The position numbers were made by a program, and so were the translations under genes. A stretch of DNA of 64,000 nucleotides from Corynebacterium freiburgense. Lineage in GTDB: Bacteria > Actinomycetota > Actinomycetes > Mycobacteriales > Mycobacteriaceae. Positions 55,610 to 64,000 of the stretch are shown here, in pieces. The notes beneath the pieces were generated by a model. That model ran no database searches. It worked only from the letters and a program-made list of their open reading frames with translations, and was not told where the DNA came from. Location of the stretch: assembly GCF_030408815.1 (NCBI RefSeq), contig NZ_CP047355.1, forward strand, positions 1,054,001-1,118,000, read 5' to 3'. Position 1 is the first letter of the stretch; each line of letters opens with the position of its first letter.

Positions 55610-56275
55610 TTAGTCGACGATAACCACGATCAATGTGCGAGGTCCGTGAACACCTTCGACACGGTTGAGCTCAATATCCGATGTCGCCGATGGGCCAGAA
55701 ATCATAGTGATTGGAAGCGTACGGTTGAGACGTTCAACCATTTCCGGAACTCCATACACAATGGAATCCTTGCGAACAATACAGATATGGCAGTCCGGAA
55801 CCAGTGTTAATGCGCGGCGACCATTCGTAGGGTTCGACTCCAGGCAGATCGTACCTGTTTGCGCACTGGTGACATGTGAATCCGTAACCACCACATCGAC
55901 TGCGTCCAACAGACGTGGATCGGTTGTGCGATCATCAGGTGTGGCGGAGCCTGTAAACCCAGTAAATAACTCTGGATCAAGACCTTCCGCATAACGGACA
56001 TCCTTGGCGCCACGTTCCTCTAGAAGCTCAACTATGGTCTCACCGAGCGTAGCTTCGGTGGCTTCCTTTACAATCGCCTTGTAATCGAGCAGACGGTCGA
56101 TCAGGGTTTCCTTAAGCTCCGCATCGGTAAAGGCATACTCCACGTTGTACTTGCGGGTTACCTCATAACCGCCAGCAGGAGTTTTAGCCAGCCGATGGGC
56201 GTTACGAATACGCTCCAGGATCTCCTTTTTTGCATCCGCATTGCGGGCGTCCCGGGCAGCCTGATTGATAGTCAT
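55610..56275 (-). CDS. lutC: L-lactate utilisation protein LutC (LUD domain)
   Basis: 221 residues, third protein of the LutABC L-lactate oxidase complex that turns L-lactate into pyruvate. The LUD domain features are [20 protein letters not shown] (shown whole at 20), then [20 protein letters not shown] and the end [12 protein letters not shown]. Start ATG shares one base with the lutB stop (TAATG), so translation is coupled. Cytoplasmic. The N-terminal 90 residues form a helical extension normal for LutC. Confidence 0.93.
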   Translation of the reverse strand: MTINQAARDARNADAKKEILERIRNAHRLAKTPAGGYEVTRKYNVEYAFTDAELKETLIDRLLDYKAIVKEATEATLGETIVELLEERGAKDVRYAEGLDPELFTGFTGSATPDDRTTDPRLLDAVDVVVTDSHVTSAQTGTICLESNPTNGRRALTLVPDCHICIVRKDSIVYGVPEMVERLNRTLPITMISGPSATSDIELNRVEGVHGPRTLIVVIVD

Positions 56276-57810
56276 TACTTGTTCTCCTTCACACTTGCTC
56301 CAGGGATGCCTTCAGAACGAGCCTGCGCAAGCAATTCCTTGGCCTCATCAGAGTTAAACCACTGGCGGAACGACTTCTTTGGAGGCACAGAAGTGTCTCG
56401 AACATCTGTCCAGCCGGCGAGGAAACTTGGCAAGTGGGTGATCTTCTTTTTGCGACCGCCAAGGATACGGCCCAACGGGACCAACTTGGTGGCGAGATTC
56501 CACAATTTTGCATGGCCAAATGCCATACCAACCATGCCCATAAGCACACCTTCGATCTTTGGCTTGTGGCCTTCGATCTTTTGGTGGCGCAATTCCAACA
56601 ATGCGGATGGGATATCGATCTTTACAGGACAAACCTCATAGCAGGCACCACACAATGAGGAAGCATAAGGCAGTGAGGCATTGGGATCATGAGCAGAATC
56701 AATACCAGTAAGCTGCGGTGTAAGAATAGCGCCAATTGGGCCTGGGTACGTAGAACCGTAGGCATGTCCACCTGCACGTTCGTAGACTGGGCAGACATTC
56801 AAGCACGCCGAGCAACGAATACATTTCAATGCTTCGCGGCCGATCTCATCAGCAAGTGCTGCCGTGCGGCCATTATCAACCAAAACCAAATGGAAATTCT
56901 TTGGCCCATCACCTTCAGTGACACCAGACCACAAGGAGGTGTAAGGGTTCATGCGCTCACCGGTAGAGGAACGCGGAAGGAGCTGCAAGAAGACTTCAAA
57001 ATCCTTAAAGGTTGGAAGCATCTTTTCAATACCCATGACAGAGATCAGGGTCTCAGGCAAGGTAAGGCACATACGGCCATTGCCTTCAGATTCCACAATG
57101 GCGATTGTGCCGGTTTCCGCGACACCAAAGTTTGCCCCAGAAACTGCGACCTTGGCTTGCATAAACTGCTCGCGAAGGAAAATACGGGCAGATTCCGCAA
57201 GTTCTGCAGGTTCGGTGGAAAGAGATTCGTCTGTATGGGGCATCTCTTTAATGAAAATATCGCGAATTTCGGCGCGGTTGCGGTGAATTGCAGGAACCAA
57301 AATATGCGAAGGTTTATCATGGCCGAGCTGAACAATAAGTTCTGCTAGGTCTGTTTCCCGCGCGGAAATACCGGCAGCACGGAGTTGCTCATTTAAGCCA
57401 ATTTCCATTGTGGCCATGGACTTAATCTTTACAACATTGGTCTCACCAGTGTCTTGGACGAGCTGGGTAACAATCTCGCCCGCTTCCTTAGCATCGCGTG
57501 CCCAGTGCACATGGCCGCCACGAGCAGTGACTGAAGCTTCGAGCTGCTCTAATAGCTCGGGCATCCGTGCCATAACATCGCGTTTAATGCCTGAACCGGC
57601 TTCGCGGAGGTCTTGCCAGTCATCAATTTCATTAATAACTGCGGCGCGCTTGCCACGAATGGTGTGGGTTGCTTTATGAAGATTGCGGCGCTGAGTGGCT
57701 TTGTAAAGATCTTCATGGGCGGCAGCCTGGAAGGAACGAGTGCCGCGGAGGTTGCCAACTTCTTTGGACGCGCGAGGTGGCATAGCGGGGGAGCCAAGTG
57801 AAATGGTCAC
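56275..57810 (-). CDS. lutB: L-lactate utilisation iron-sulfur protein LutB
   Basis: 511 residues. An LUD domain (about 70-300, including [21 protein letters not shown], shown in part: [14 protein letters not shown]) is followed by two ferredoxin-type clusters: [19 protein letters not shown] and [15 protein letters not shown], each giving C-x2-C-x2/3-C-x3-C-P for a [4Fe-4S] centre. It transfers electrons in lactate oxidation. The GTG start at 57810 has AAGGAGG eight bases upstream and overlaps the lutA stop by 4 bases. Confidence 0.95.
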   Translation of the reverse strand: MTISLGSPAMPPRASKEVGNLRGTRSFQAAAHEDLYKATQRRNLHKATHTIRGKRAAVINEIDDWQDLREAGSGIKRDVMARMPELLEQLEASVTARGGHVHWARDAKEAGEIVTQLVQDTGETNVVKIKSMATMEIGLNEQLRAAGISARETDLAELIVQLGHDKPSHILVPAIHRNRAEIRDIFIKEMPHTDESLSTEPAELAESARIFLREQFMQAKVAVSGANFGVAETGTIAIVESEGNGRMCLTLPETLISVMGIEKMLPTFKDFEVFLQLLPRSSTGERMNPYTSLWSGVTEGDGPKNFHLVLVDNGRTAALADEIGREALKCIRCSACLNVCPVYERAGGHAYGSTYPGPIGAILTPQLTGIDSAHDPNASLPYASSLCGACYEVCPVKIDIPSALLELRHQKIEGHKPKIEGVLMGMVGMAFGHAKLWNLATKLVPLGRILGGRKKKITHLPSFLAGWTDVRDTSVPPKKSFRQWFNSDEAKELLAQARSEGIPGASVKENK

Positions 57811-58592
57811 AGCATTACCTCCTTGGTGTAGATAGCGGACTCAGGTGACCAGGGGTGTGCCTTTGTAGAGGCCAGGATTTCTGCCATGTGGATTGCTCGA
57901 ACACCGGCATGCTGGCGGGAGAGCGAGCCACCAATATTCATAAGACAAGAAGCATCGCCAGCGGTGACATATTCAGCTTGCGTATCGCGAATATTGCGTA
58001 CTTTATCGTGAACCATAGCGGCGGAAGTTTCGGCGTTCTTTACGGAAAATGTGCCACCAAACCCACAGCATTCATCTGCATGTGGTAGCTCTACGAGGTC
58101 AATTCCCTCTACATTGCGTAGCAGGCGTAATGGGCGGTCGCCGACCTTAAGGAAGCGAAGGGAGTGGCAAGTGGAGTGATAAGTGACGCGGTGCGGGAAA
58201 AACGCGCCAACATTTTCTACGCCAGCAATATCGATCAAGAACTCGGAGAGATCGTAGGTTTTTGCGGCGGCAGTGCGAGCGCCGTCGACAAGCGCGGCGT
58301 TGCCATAGCGGGAGGCAACATGCTCGTGCTGTTCACGCACAGCCCCTGCGCAGGAGCCGGAAGGGGCAACCACACAATCAATAGAAGGATCGGCAAAAGC
58401 ATCTACATAATTGCGGATTTGGGGAATAGCCTGCCGCTGGTAGCCGGTATTAACATGCATTTGGCCACAGCAAGTTTGTTCGGGCGGAAACACAACTTCA
58501 TGGCCGAGTCGGGAGAGAATAATAGCGGTGGCCTTGACCACATCCGGGAACATTGCGTCACCGATGCAAGTGGAAAACAGCGCTACACGCAC
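57807..58592 (-). CDS. lutA: L-lactate utilisation protein LutA (CCG-domain, iron-sulfur)
   Basis: 261 residues. Two CCG domains: PPEQTCCGQMHVNTGY and HADECCGFGGTFSVKNAET, each with the Cys-Cys-Gly of glycolate-oxidase GlcF-like proteins, plus CIGDAMFPDV at the start. First gene of the lut operon. GTG start at 58592 with GAGGAG six bases upstream. A long leader (about 220 bases from the predicted promoter) and a perfect GlxR site lie upstream, so carbon-source control is likely. Confidence 0.95.
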   Translation of the reverse strand: MRVALFSTCIGDAMFPDVVKATAIILSRLGHEVVFPPEQTCCGQMHVNTGYQRQAIPQIRNYVDAFADPSIDCVVAPSGSCAGAVREQHEHVASRYGNAALVDGARTAAAKTYDLSEFLIDIAGVENVGAFFPHRVTYHSTCHSLRFLKVGDRPLRLLRNVEGIDLVELPHADECCGFGGTFSVKNAETSAAMVHDKVRNIRDTQAEYVTAGDASCLMNIGGSLSRQHAGVRAIHMAEILASTKAHPWSPESAIYTKEVML

Positions 58593-58819
58593 GGTTGCTC
58601 CTCACGGTTGTTGGGGCATTATGGGTGAAAAGCATGGGTTAGGTCATACCAATCTCATGCTCGATAGTGCCGATATTACCGCTATAGGTGCCCTTACAAA
58701 GTCGGATAAGGTGGCCCTAACCTGCGGTTATTCCGCAACAAAAGCGTTTCGTAAATTGTTATCACCAGTGCTTCGCTTGTGTTGATGCTGGTAAGTGACA
58801 TGTACGCCGAAGTAAAAGA

Positions 58820-58847
58820 ATTGTATTGACTAAAATCTGCTACACAA
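58820..58847 (-). promoter_or_regulatory. Candidate promoter of lutABC
   Basis: On the minus strand, TTGTGT (58842-58847) and TACAAT (58820-58825) are spaced by 16 bases, giving a start near 58813 and a leader of about 220 bases. The GlxR site is centred about 65 bases upstream of that start, a usual place for activation. Confidence 0.4.
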
Positions 58848-58870
58848 ACATGGATTGACATATATCTAAA

Positions 58871-58886
58871 TGTGATGAGAATCACA
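58871..58886. promoter_or_regulatory. Perfect GlxR (CRP-type) binding site
   Basis: TGTGATGAGAATCACA equals the TGTGA-N6-TCACA consensus at every fixed position, and the palindrome extends one more base each side (ATGTGAT/ATCACAT). GlxR is the global cAMP-responsive regulator of corynebacteria. It most likely controls the lut operon; argS is about 200 bases away on the other side. Confidence 0.75.
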
Positions 58887-59065
58887 TAATTGGTGAATGG
58901 TGGAAGATTACGGCGTTGGCATTTATGTAACGAATAATGGGCAAAACCAACCGAGTCTTAGGGAAATCGGCCAAATTCAACCTTTACGCAAAAAGGGGTT
59001 GTATTGCCATGGTGCTGTATTGATACGGAGGAATACTCGTTTCCCGTGTTTTGCGTTGCGTCCGC

Positions 59066-59071
59066 TAGAAT
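59066..59071 (+). promoter_or_regulatory. -10 element of argS (leaderless)
   Basis: TAGAAT ends 8 bases before the argS GTG, and no Shine-Dalgarno precedes that codon, which fits a leaderless transcript. No good -35 was recognised. Confidence 0.5.
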
Positions 59072-59079
59072 CTGCACCC

Positions 59080-60732
59080 GTGACTCCTGCAGATTTAGCT
59101 TTATGTATTCGTTCCGCCGCAGCTCGGGTATTTCAAGATCGAAAACTCGACGCCTCACTCTTGCCCGAACAGGTTGTAGTGGAGCGACCACGTAATCCAG
59201 AGCATGGCGATTACGCTACAAATCTGGCATTGCAAGTGGCAAAAAAAGCTGGAGTAAATCCGCGTGAACTTGCCACTTGGCTTGTTGACGCCCTGCAAGA
59301 AGAACCAGCAATTGATAGTGCTGAAATTGCAGGTCCAGGTTTTATTAACCTCCGGTTAGCTGCTGCTGCACAAGGCGAAATCGTGGCAAAAATACTTGCA
59401 CAAGGAGCCGAATATGGTGGTTCAGATGCTTTTGCAAACCTAGTAGTAAATCTTGAATTTGTCTCCGCAAATCCGACTGGGCCAATCCACCTTGGTGGTA
59501 CCCGTTGGGCTGCTGTTGGCGATTCCCTAGGTCGCATTCTCGCCGCCACCGGCGCGAAAGTTACACGCGAATACTATTTTAATGACCACGGGGCACAAAT
59601 CGATCGCTTCTCGCATTCGCTAGTTGCGGCAGCGCTCGGGCAGGAAACCCCAGAAGACGGTTATGGCGGAGCTTATATCCAGGATATTGCGCAAGCAGTG
59701 GTAGCAAAACATCCAGAGGTATTGCAGCAAGATCCGCAAACTATGCAGGAAACCTTCCGTAAGCACGGCGTCGAAATGATGTTTGCGCAGATCAAGCAAT
59801 CACTCCATGAATTCCACACTGACTTCGATGTATTTTTCCATGAGAACAGCTTGTTTGAATCCGGAGCCGTTGAACGTGCAATCGAAGAGCTCAAGGCAAG
59901 TGGAAATCTATATTTTGCCGATGGTGCTTGGTGGCTAAAGTCAACAGAATTTGGTGATGATAAAGACCGCGTAGTTATTAAATCTGATGGGAATGCCGCG
60001 TATATCGCAGGAGATATCGCATATATCGAAGATAAGATCCAGCGCGGCCATAACCTTTGTATCTATATGTTGGGTGCTGACCACCACGGGTATATAGCGC
60101 GTTTGAAAGCTGCGGCAAGCGCGCTAGGGCACAACCCGGACCAGGTAGAAGTAATGATTGGTCAAATGGTCAATCTGCTTTCCAATGGCGAAATAAAGAA
60201 AATGTCTAAGCGAGCTGGCACCGTTATTACACTCGAAGACCTCGTTGAAGCACTTGGCGTCGATGCAGCTCGGTATGCGTTGATTCGTTCTTCGGTTGAT
60301 TCCTCCCTTGATATCGATCTTGATCTTTGGGCCAAGCAATCTAATGACAACCCGGTGTACTACGTCCAATACGGGCATGCACGTATTTGTTCAATTGGTC
60401 GGAAAGCAATCGAACGTGGGGTAACCACGGAAGGAGCAGATCTTTCCTTGCTTACACATGAACGCGAAGGCGACCTTATTCGAACACTTGGTGAATTTCC
60501 TGCTGTAGTGAAAGCAGCAGCCGAACTCCGTGAACCACACCGGATCGCCCGCTATGCCGAAGAACTCGCCGGAACCTTCCACCGTTTCTATGACAATTGC
60601 GTTATCTTGCCGAAACGCGATGAGGAAGTTACTCCACTTCATGCGGCTCGCCTCTCCTTGGCTGAGGCGACTCGGCAAACACTGGCCAATGCACTAGGGC
60701 TTGTGGGAGTTTCCGCGCCAGAACGAATGTAA
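59080..60732 (+). CDS. argS: Arginyl-tRNA synthetase
   Basis: 550 residues. Charges tRNA-Arg in the cytoplasm; class I enzyme. The GTG at 59080 gives [15 protein letters not shown], which matches the family start and length; the frame stays open for 61 more codons upstream only by chance. Motifs: [19 protein letters not shown], the HIGH-type signature [19 protein letters not shown] (HLGG), [30 protein letters not shown] (KMSKR region) and a C-terminal DALR domain ([19 protein letters not shown]). lysA follows 101 bases later; argS-lysA is a known corynebacterial operon. Confidence 0.96.
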   Translation: MTPADLALCIRSAAARVFQDRKLDASLLPEQVVVERPRNPEHGDYATNLALQVAKKAGVNPRELATWLVDALQEEPAIDSAEIAGPGFINLRLAAAAQGEIVAKILAQGAEYGGSDAFANLVVNLEFVSANPTGPIHLGGTRWAAVGDSLGRILAATGAKVTREYYFNDHGAQIDRFSHSLVAAALGQETPEDGYGGAYIQDIAQAVVAKHPEVLQQDPQTMQETFRKHGVEMMFAQIKQSLHEFHTDFDVFFHENSLFESGAVERAIEELKASGNLYFADGAWWLKSTEFGDDKDRVVIKSDGNAAYIAGDIAYIEDKIQRGHNLCIYMLGADHHGYIARLKAAASALGHNPDQVEVMIGQMVNLLSNGEIKKMSKRAGTVITLEDLVEALGVDAARYALIRSSVDSSLDIDLDLWAKQSNDNPVYYVQYGHARICSIGRKAIERGVTTEGADLSLLTHEREGDLIRTLGEFPAVVKAAAELREPHRIARYAEELAGTFHRFYDNCVILPKRDEEVTPLHAARLSLAEATRQTLANALGLVGVSAPERM

Positions 60733-60833
60733 TCCGGTATTTTTCCGCGCCACACTGCTGGAATGTGTTTTCGCGAGCAGATTTGTACAATGAACTCCGA
60801 TTCCGCAATGCCGACCATCACTACAGGGAATAT

Positions 60834-62192
60834 ATGAGCGACTTTAATAATCTTCCCGCGCATGTTTGGCCACGAAATGCCTGCCGCCAAGAAGATGGCG
60901 TGGTGACCGTGGCTGGTGTGCCATTGCCAGAAATCGCAGAAGAATACGGAACCCCTGTATTTGTGCTGGACGAAGACGATTTTCGTTCTCGATGCCGAGA
61001 TATGGCGCTCGCATTTGGTGGCGGCGAAAACGTGCATTATGCATCCAAAGCATTTCTCACCAAAGCAGTGGCACGCTGGGTAGATGAAGAAGGCTTATGC
61101 CTCGATGTTGCTTCCTTAGGGGAATTGCAAGTGGCTTTAGCCGCCGGATTTCCAGCCACCCGGATTACTGCACATGGAAATAACAAAGGTGTGGACTTTT
61201 TACGCACCTGCGTGCGTAACGGGGTCGGTCATGTGGTTATAGATTCTTCCCAGGAACTCGAACTTTTAGACCTGGTTGCTGCCCAAGAGGGATATATTCA
61301 AGACGTTCTTATTCGAGTAAAACCAGGCATTGAAGCACACACCCACGAATTCATAGCCACCGCACATGAAGACCAAAAGTTTGGTTTTTCCCTGGCATCT
61401 GGTTCCGCCTTTGCTGCAGCTATCGCCGCAGTTCGAGCAGAAAACCTGCGGCTTGTGGGTCTACATTGCCATGTTGGTTCACAAGTATTTGACGCGGAAG
61501 GATTTTCTCTAGCGGCCGAACGAGTACTTGGTTTATGGGCCCGTCTGCATAAGGAACTTCCTGCAGAGGCCGCCGCCGAACTCGGCATCCTTGATTTAGG
61601 CGGCGGGTACGGTGTTCCGTATACAGAGGATCAGTCCCCGCTCGATATTGCCGGTATTGCGACAGCGCTGCAGGAAAAGGTTGCGTCCAAGGCGCGCGAT
61701 CTAGGCCTTGTAGCGCCGAGAGTCTTAGTAGAGCCCGGTCGCGCGCTAGTTGCCCCATCAATGGTGACGGTGTACGAAGTGGGAACCGTCAAAGACGTGC
61801 ACATTACCGATGACTCCACTCGGCGCTATATCGCCGTAGACGGAGGAATGAGTGACAATATCCGAACGGCGCTCTACCAGGCGGAATATGATGCACGTTT
61901 GGTCAACCGTTTTTCCGGGGAAGACGATCAACAAGCGCCGTTGACCGATACTCGCATTGTGGGAAGCCATTGTGAAGCTGGCGATATTTTAATAGAAAAC
62001 GCCGCGCTGCCCAATGACATTGCCACAGGCGATTTCATTGCACTAGCAGCAACAGGGGCATATTGCTACCCAATGAGCAGCCGATACAATATGTTCGGTC
62101 GCCCGCCGGTAGTCACCGTTCGCAATGGCAACACAAAGCTTATGGTTCGACGGGAAACGATCGAGGACCTTATGAGCCTCGAAGTGGAATAG
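60834..62192 (+). CDS. lysA: Diaminopimelate decarboxylase
   Basis: 452 residues. PLP enzyme, last step of L-lysine synthesis (meso-diaminopimelate to lysine and CO2). ATG at 60834 with AGGGAA seven bases upstream; the longer frame from 60765 has no site. Motifs: PLP Lys in [34 protein letters not shown] (phosphate loop), [22 protein letters not shown] (Cys-Glu) and [15 protein letters not shown]. The partner step supplies DAP to the peptidoglycan as well. Confidence 0.96.
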   Translation: MSDFNNLPAHVWPRNACRQEDGVVTVAGVPLPEIAEEYGTPVFVLDEDDFRSRCRDMALAFGGGENVHYASKAFLTKAVARWVDEEGLCLDVASLGELQVALAAGFPATRITAHGNNKGVDFLRTCVRNGVGHVVIDSSQELELLDLVAAQEGYIQDVLIRVKPGIEAHTHEFIATAHEDQKFGFSLASGSAFAAAIAAVRAENLRLVGLHCHVGSQVFDAEGFSLAAERVLGLWARLHKELPAEAAAELGILDLGGGYGVPYTEDQSPLDIAGIATALQEKVASKARDLGLVAPRVLVEPGRALVAPSMVTVYEVGTVKDVHITDDSTRRYIAVDGGMSDNIRTALYQAEYDARLVNRFSGEDDQQAPLTDTRIVGSHCEAGDILIENAALPNDIATGDFIALAATGAYCYPMSSRYNMFGRPPVVTVRNGNTKLMVRRETIEDLMSLEVE

Positions 62193-62252
62193 CGTTTATG
62201 CATTGCTACTTTTCGCTAGCCTTGGGGAAAGCGAAGTTGGGAGATGATTCCT

Positions 62253-63206
62253 ATGCCAATGCAAGCGGATGGTTACACTTTTATCCTTTCAGACGAGGTT
62301 ATGCGGATTCCGGTGAAATTCCGGAATCGTTTTGGCATTGAGATTGCGGCTGACTTATATCGGCGTCGTGATCTTGATTTGGATGTTACGCATTCTGGGA
62401 TTGTCGTAGGTCCACCCCACGGCGGGGTAAAGGAGCAAAGTCCTGGAGTGTATGCGCAGCAATTGGCGCTTCGAGGGTTTATTGCGCTGGCGTTTGATCC
62501 TTCATTTAATGGGGAAAGTGGTGGGGCGCCTCGGAGTATTACATCTCCGGAGATTTTTGCTGAGGATTTTAGTGCTGGTGTGGATTTTCTTGGCACACTG
62601 GATTTTATTGACCGGGAATCCATTGGTGCGGTGGGGATTTGCGGTAGTGGTGGGTTTGTTTTAAATGCTGCGCGTGGAGATGTTCGTATTCGCGCAATTG
62701 TCACGGCGTCGTTATATGACGTGAGCCGGATTAGTCGCTGTGGCTGGGAAGATACGATGACGATACAGGAGCGTGGCCAATTATTGGAGGATATTGCGAA
62801 ACAACGGTGGCGTGATGTAGATACAAATCGGCCTGCACTCACGCCAAGTTTTCCGGTGGAAATGCCCGATGGGGAATTCGATCCTATTACGCAGGAGTTT
62901 TTTGAGTATTACGCCACCGATCGAGGACGTCATCCGCATGCTACTGGTGCGTTTACTATTACCAGTGCACCATCTCATATTTCCTATGGTGGGTTGCGGT
63001 ATTTGGACGATCTTATCCCACGGCCCGTGTTAGTACTCGCGGGTGAGCATGCTCATTCCAGGTCATTGAGTGAGACGATGTATCGGGACTATAACGGACC
63101 TAAAGATCTTGTTATTGTGTCTGGGGCCAGCCATATTGATTTATATGATCGTGTGGATGTAATTCCGTTCGACACAATTGCTGACTTTTTCGCGGTCTCA
63201 TTATAG
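62253..63206 (+). CDS. Alpha/beta hydrolase (dienelactone-hydrolase / YcjY-like)
   Basis: 317 residues from the ATG at 62253 (GGGAG nine bases upstream); an ATG at 62244 lies too close to that site. Motifs: GPPHGGVKEQSPG (oxyanion region), the elbow GICGSGGFVLNAA with Ser, and the likely His in SGASHIDLYDRVD; the acid is probably in VLAGEHAHS. Soluble, no signal. Substrate unknown. It sits between lysA and hom together with repeat copy C, so it looks inserted into an otherwise conserved amino-acid neighbourhood. Confidence 0.87.
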   Translation: MPMQADGYTFILSDEVMRIPVKFRNRFGIEIAADLYRRRDLDLDVTHSGIVVGPPHGGVKEQSPGVYAQQLALRGFIALAFDPSFNGESGGAPRSITSPEIFAEDFSAGVDFLGTLDFIDRESIGAVGICGSGGFVLNAARGDVRIRAIVTASLYDVSRISRCGWEDTMTIQERGQLLEDIAKQRWRDVDTNRPALTPSFPVEMPDGEFDPITQEFFEYYATDRGRHPHATGAFTITSAPSHISYGGLRYLDDLIPRPVLVLAGEHAHSRSLSETMYRDYNGPKDLVIVSGASHIDLYDRVDVIPFDTIADFFAVSL

Positions 63207-63274
63207 GGATTTTTGAAGTTGCCCCCCCGAAGGGTTAGGGTGGTTTTCTTTCTATAGTCCTTGAGGCGCGGGAG

Positions 63275-63800
63275 GGACTGGGAAAGGCAGATTTGTGTTG
63301 TGTGCTCCTGGTCTTGGGGTGTGAGCTGGGGAAATGTGGTGGCGGGTTGTGGGTGATGTGAAATCTGCCTGATTTCGGGGTGTCGGGTGTCAGATCTGCC
63401 TGATATTTTGGGGCGGGTCGGCTGAAAATCCAGGGTTTCCCGGGGGTTGAGCTGATTTCCCGAGCCTTCGAGCCGCTTTACCTGCAGTTTGATAGGCTCA
63501 CCCTATTGAACTAGATATTTTTTTTATTCCTACTGTCGCAGATTCCATAAAATCGCCTGAAAAAATGGAATTCGTGACAGCAACCAACATTGCACACAAT
63601 CGTTGACCTGGGGTTCCCTACCTATCGTGTCGCAGATTCCATAAAATCCGCCGAAAAAATGGAATCTGTGACAACACGCCCAAAAGATCAACCAGCGCCC
63701 AACCAGCGCCCAACCAGCGCCTGAACAAAACCCCGTACAGTTCACAAGGCCCCAGGCCCCAGCCCACCCAAGCCCACCTCATATAAAAACGAGGCAAAGA
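63275..63800 (-). repeat. Intergenic repeat element, copy C (inverted, one module missing)
   Basis: Main content of the gene-free stretch 63207-63920. Read on the minus strand it matches copy B: the GGTTGGG-type flank, palindromes at 63628-63673 and 63534-63579, then GCCTATCAAAC and the AGGCAGATTT words (63285-63294, 63361-63370, 63391-63401). The central palindrome of copies A and B is absent; the flanks meet directly at GGAACCCCAGGTC. Three tandem 11-base units AACCAGCGCCC lie at 63690-63722. The remainder up to hom contains the hom promoter region. Confidence 0.85.
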
Positions 63801-63920
63801 GTCCAGCAAACGAGGAGTAGTTCATTGTGCACCCCCAATGAGGCATATTCAGACAGCTTGGTCTAGACTGCCTGTCATACCTAATTTCCATAGCGATTTG
63901 AGATCACGGGGAGACATAGT

Positions 63921-64000
63921 ATGACGAAAACAACCTATAATCCTGGCAAAGGCCCCGATGTACCTGTTGGTATTGCTATTTTGGGTCAGGGAACTGTTGG
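63921..64000 (+). CDS. hom: Homoserine dehydrogenase, N-terminal end (runs off the right edge)
   Basis: 26 codons are visible: MTKTTYNPGKGPDVPVGIAI, then LGQGTVG, the start of the NAD(P)-binding loop GxGxVG. GGGGAG lies 8 bases upstream of the ATG. It directs aspartate semialdehyde to threonine and methionine; it usually stands next to thrB after lysA in this genus. Confidence 0.85.
   Translation, partial: MTKTTYNPGKGPDVPVGIAILGQGTV

Larger units (their letters stand above)
58593..59079. other. Divergent control region lutABC / argS
   Basis: 487 bases. It contains a lut promoter candidate, a GlxR palindrome and the argS promoter; no supported gene. An open frame from 58897 merges with argS but is upstream sequence, since ArgS family proteins begin at the GTG 59080. 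Except for these sites I see nothing. Confidence 0.6.

Noticed and set aside
58635-58653. DtxR-like box in the lut leader (TTAGGTCATACCAATCTCA)
   Set aside because: Only 13 of 19 matches, second half poor, and placed inside the leader instead of at the promoter.
58897-59079. N-terminal extension of ArgS by 61 residues
   Set aside because: Known ArgS proteins start at the VTPADLA position; the extension has no similarity and overlaps the promoter.
63530-63809. Frames in repeat copy C
   Set aside because: Repeat sequence, frame not kept when the middle module is missing.

Overview
The window is chromosome of a Corynebacterium (Mycobacteriales). Three things point there: the fused E2-E1 2-oxoglutarate dehydrogenase OdhA, which lacks a lipoyl domain; the order argS-lysA-hom; and exact or near matches to the corynebacterial GlxR and DtxR operator consensus sequences. 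Base composition looks moderate, nearer the C. diphtheriae/C. ulcerans side of the genus than the GC-rich species, but I did not compute it. Species cannot be fixed by eye.

Layout. 1-1.4 kb: the 5' part of corA and a divergent lipoprotein gene. 1.4-2.2 kb: copy A of an intergenic repeat element and the odhA terminator. 2.2-12.3 kb, minus strand: odhA, then a tight operon read as lipase-like hydrolase, SDH-L-type shikimate dehydrogenase, glycine-rich membrane protein and a fused double ABC exporter. 12.4-17.6 kb: FhuF-type ferric reductase, an extremely acidic protein, a small basic unknown, repeat copy B, an MFS exporter and an unknown cytoplasmic protein. 17.8-22.8 kb: mmsA-mmsB, a TetR regulator, a GntP-type permease and a small membrane protein. 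This looks like one uptake-and-oxidation module for 3-hydroxyisobutyrate or a related hydroxy acid. 22.9-31.8 kb, minus strand: an accessory island. It holds five translationally coupled genes (Z1 ATPase, PD-(D/E)XK nuclease, GHKL/MORC-MutL-like ATPase, two unknown proteins), followed past a terminator and a field of inverted repeats by an orphan ParA ATPase. 32-34 kb: the DEAD-box helicase deaD. 34.8-45.9 kb: envelope genes, namely a coiled-coil surface protein behind a DtxR-like box, an anchored esterase, a poly-lysine-synthetase-like NRPS paired with a membrane acyltransferase, a membrane protein, a secreted HNH nuclease lipoprotein and putP. 46-53.8 kb: SNF2 helicase, SWIM protein, SbcD-like nuclease and SbcC/YhaN-like ATPase. 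53.8-58.6 kb: YceI, MarR, PspC, tRNA-Arg(CCG) and the lactate operon lutABC. 58.9-64 kb: argS, lysA, an alpha/beta hydrolase, repeat copy C and the start of hom.

The most interesting items are these. The five-gene Z1/GHKL/nuclease island resembles mza-type defence but shows no AIPR gene and no methyltransferase. A roughly 300-600 bp repeat element occurs three times; it carries palindromic hairpin modules, and one copy lacks exactly one module. A NRPS-acyltransferase pair probably makes a cationic isopeptide polymer or a modified amino acid. The ABC exporter fuses two halves whose nucleotide sites are asymmetric. All functional statements come from motif reading and remembered family knowledge; no database search was run.
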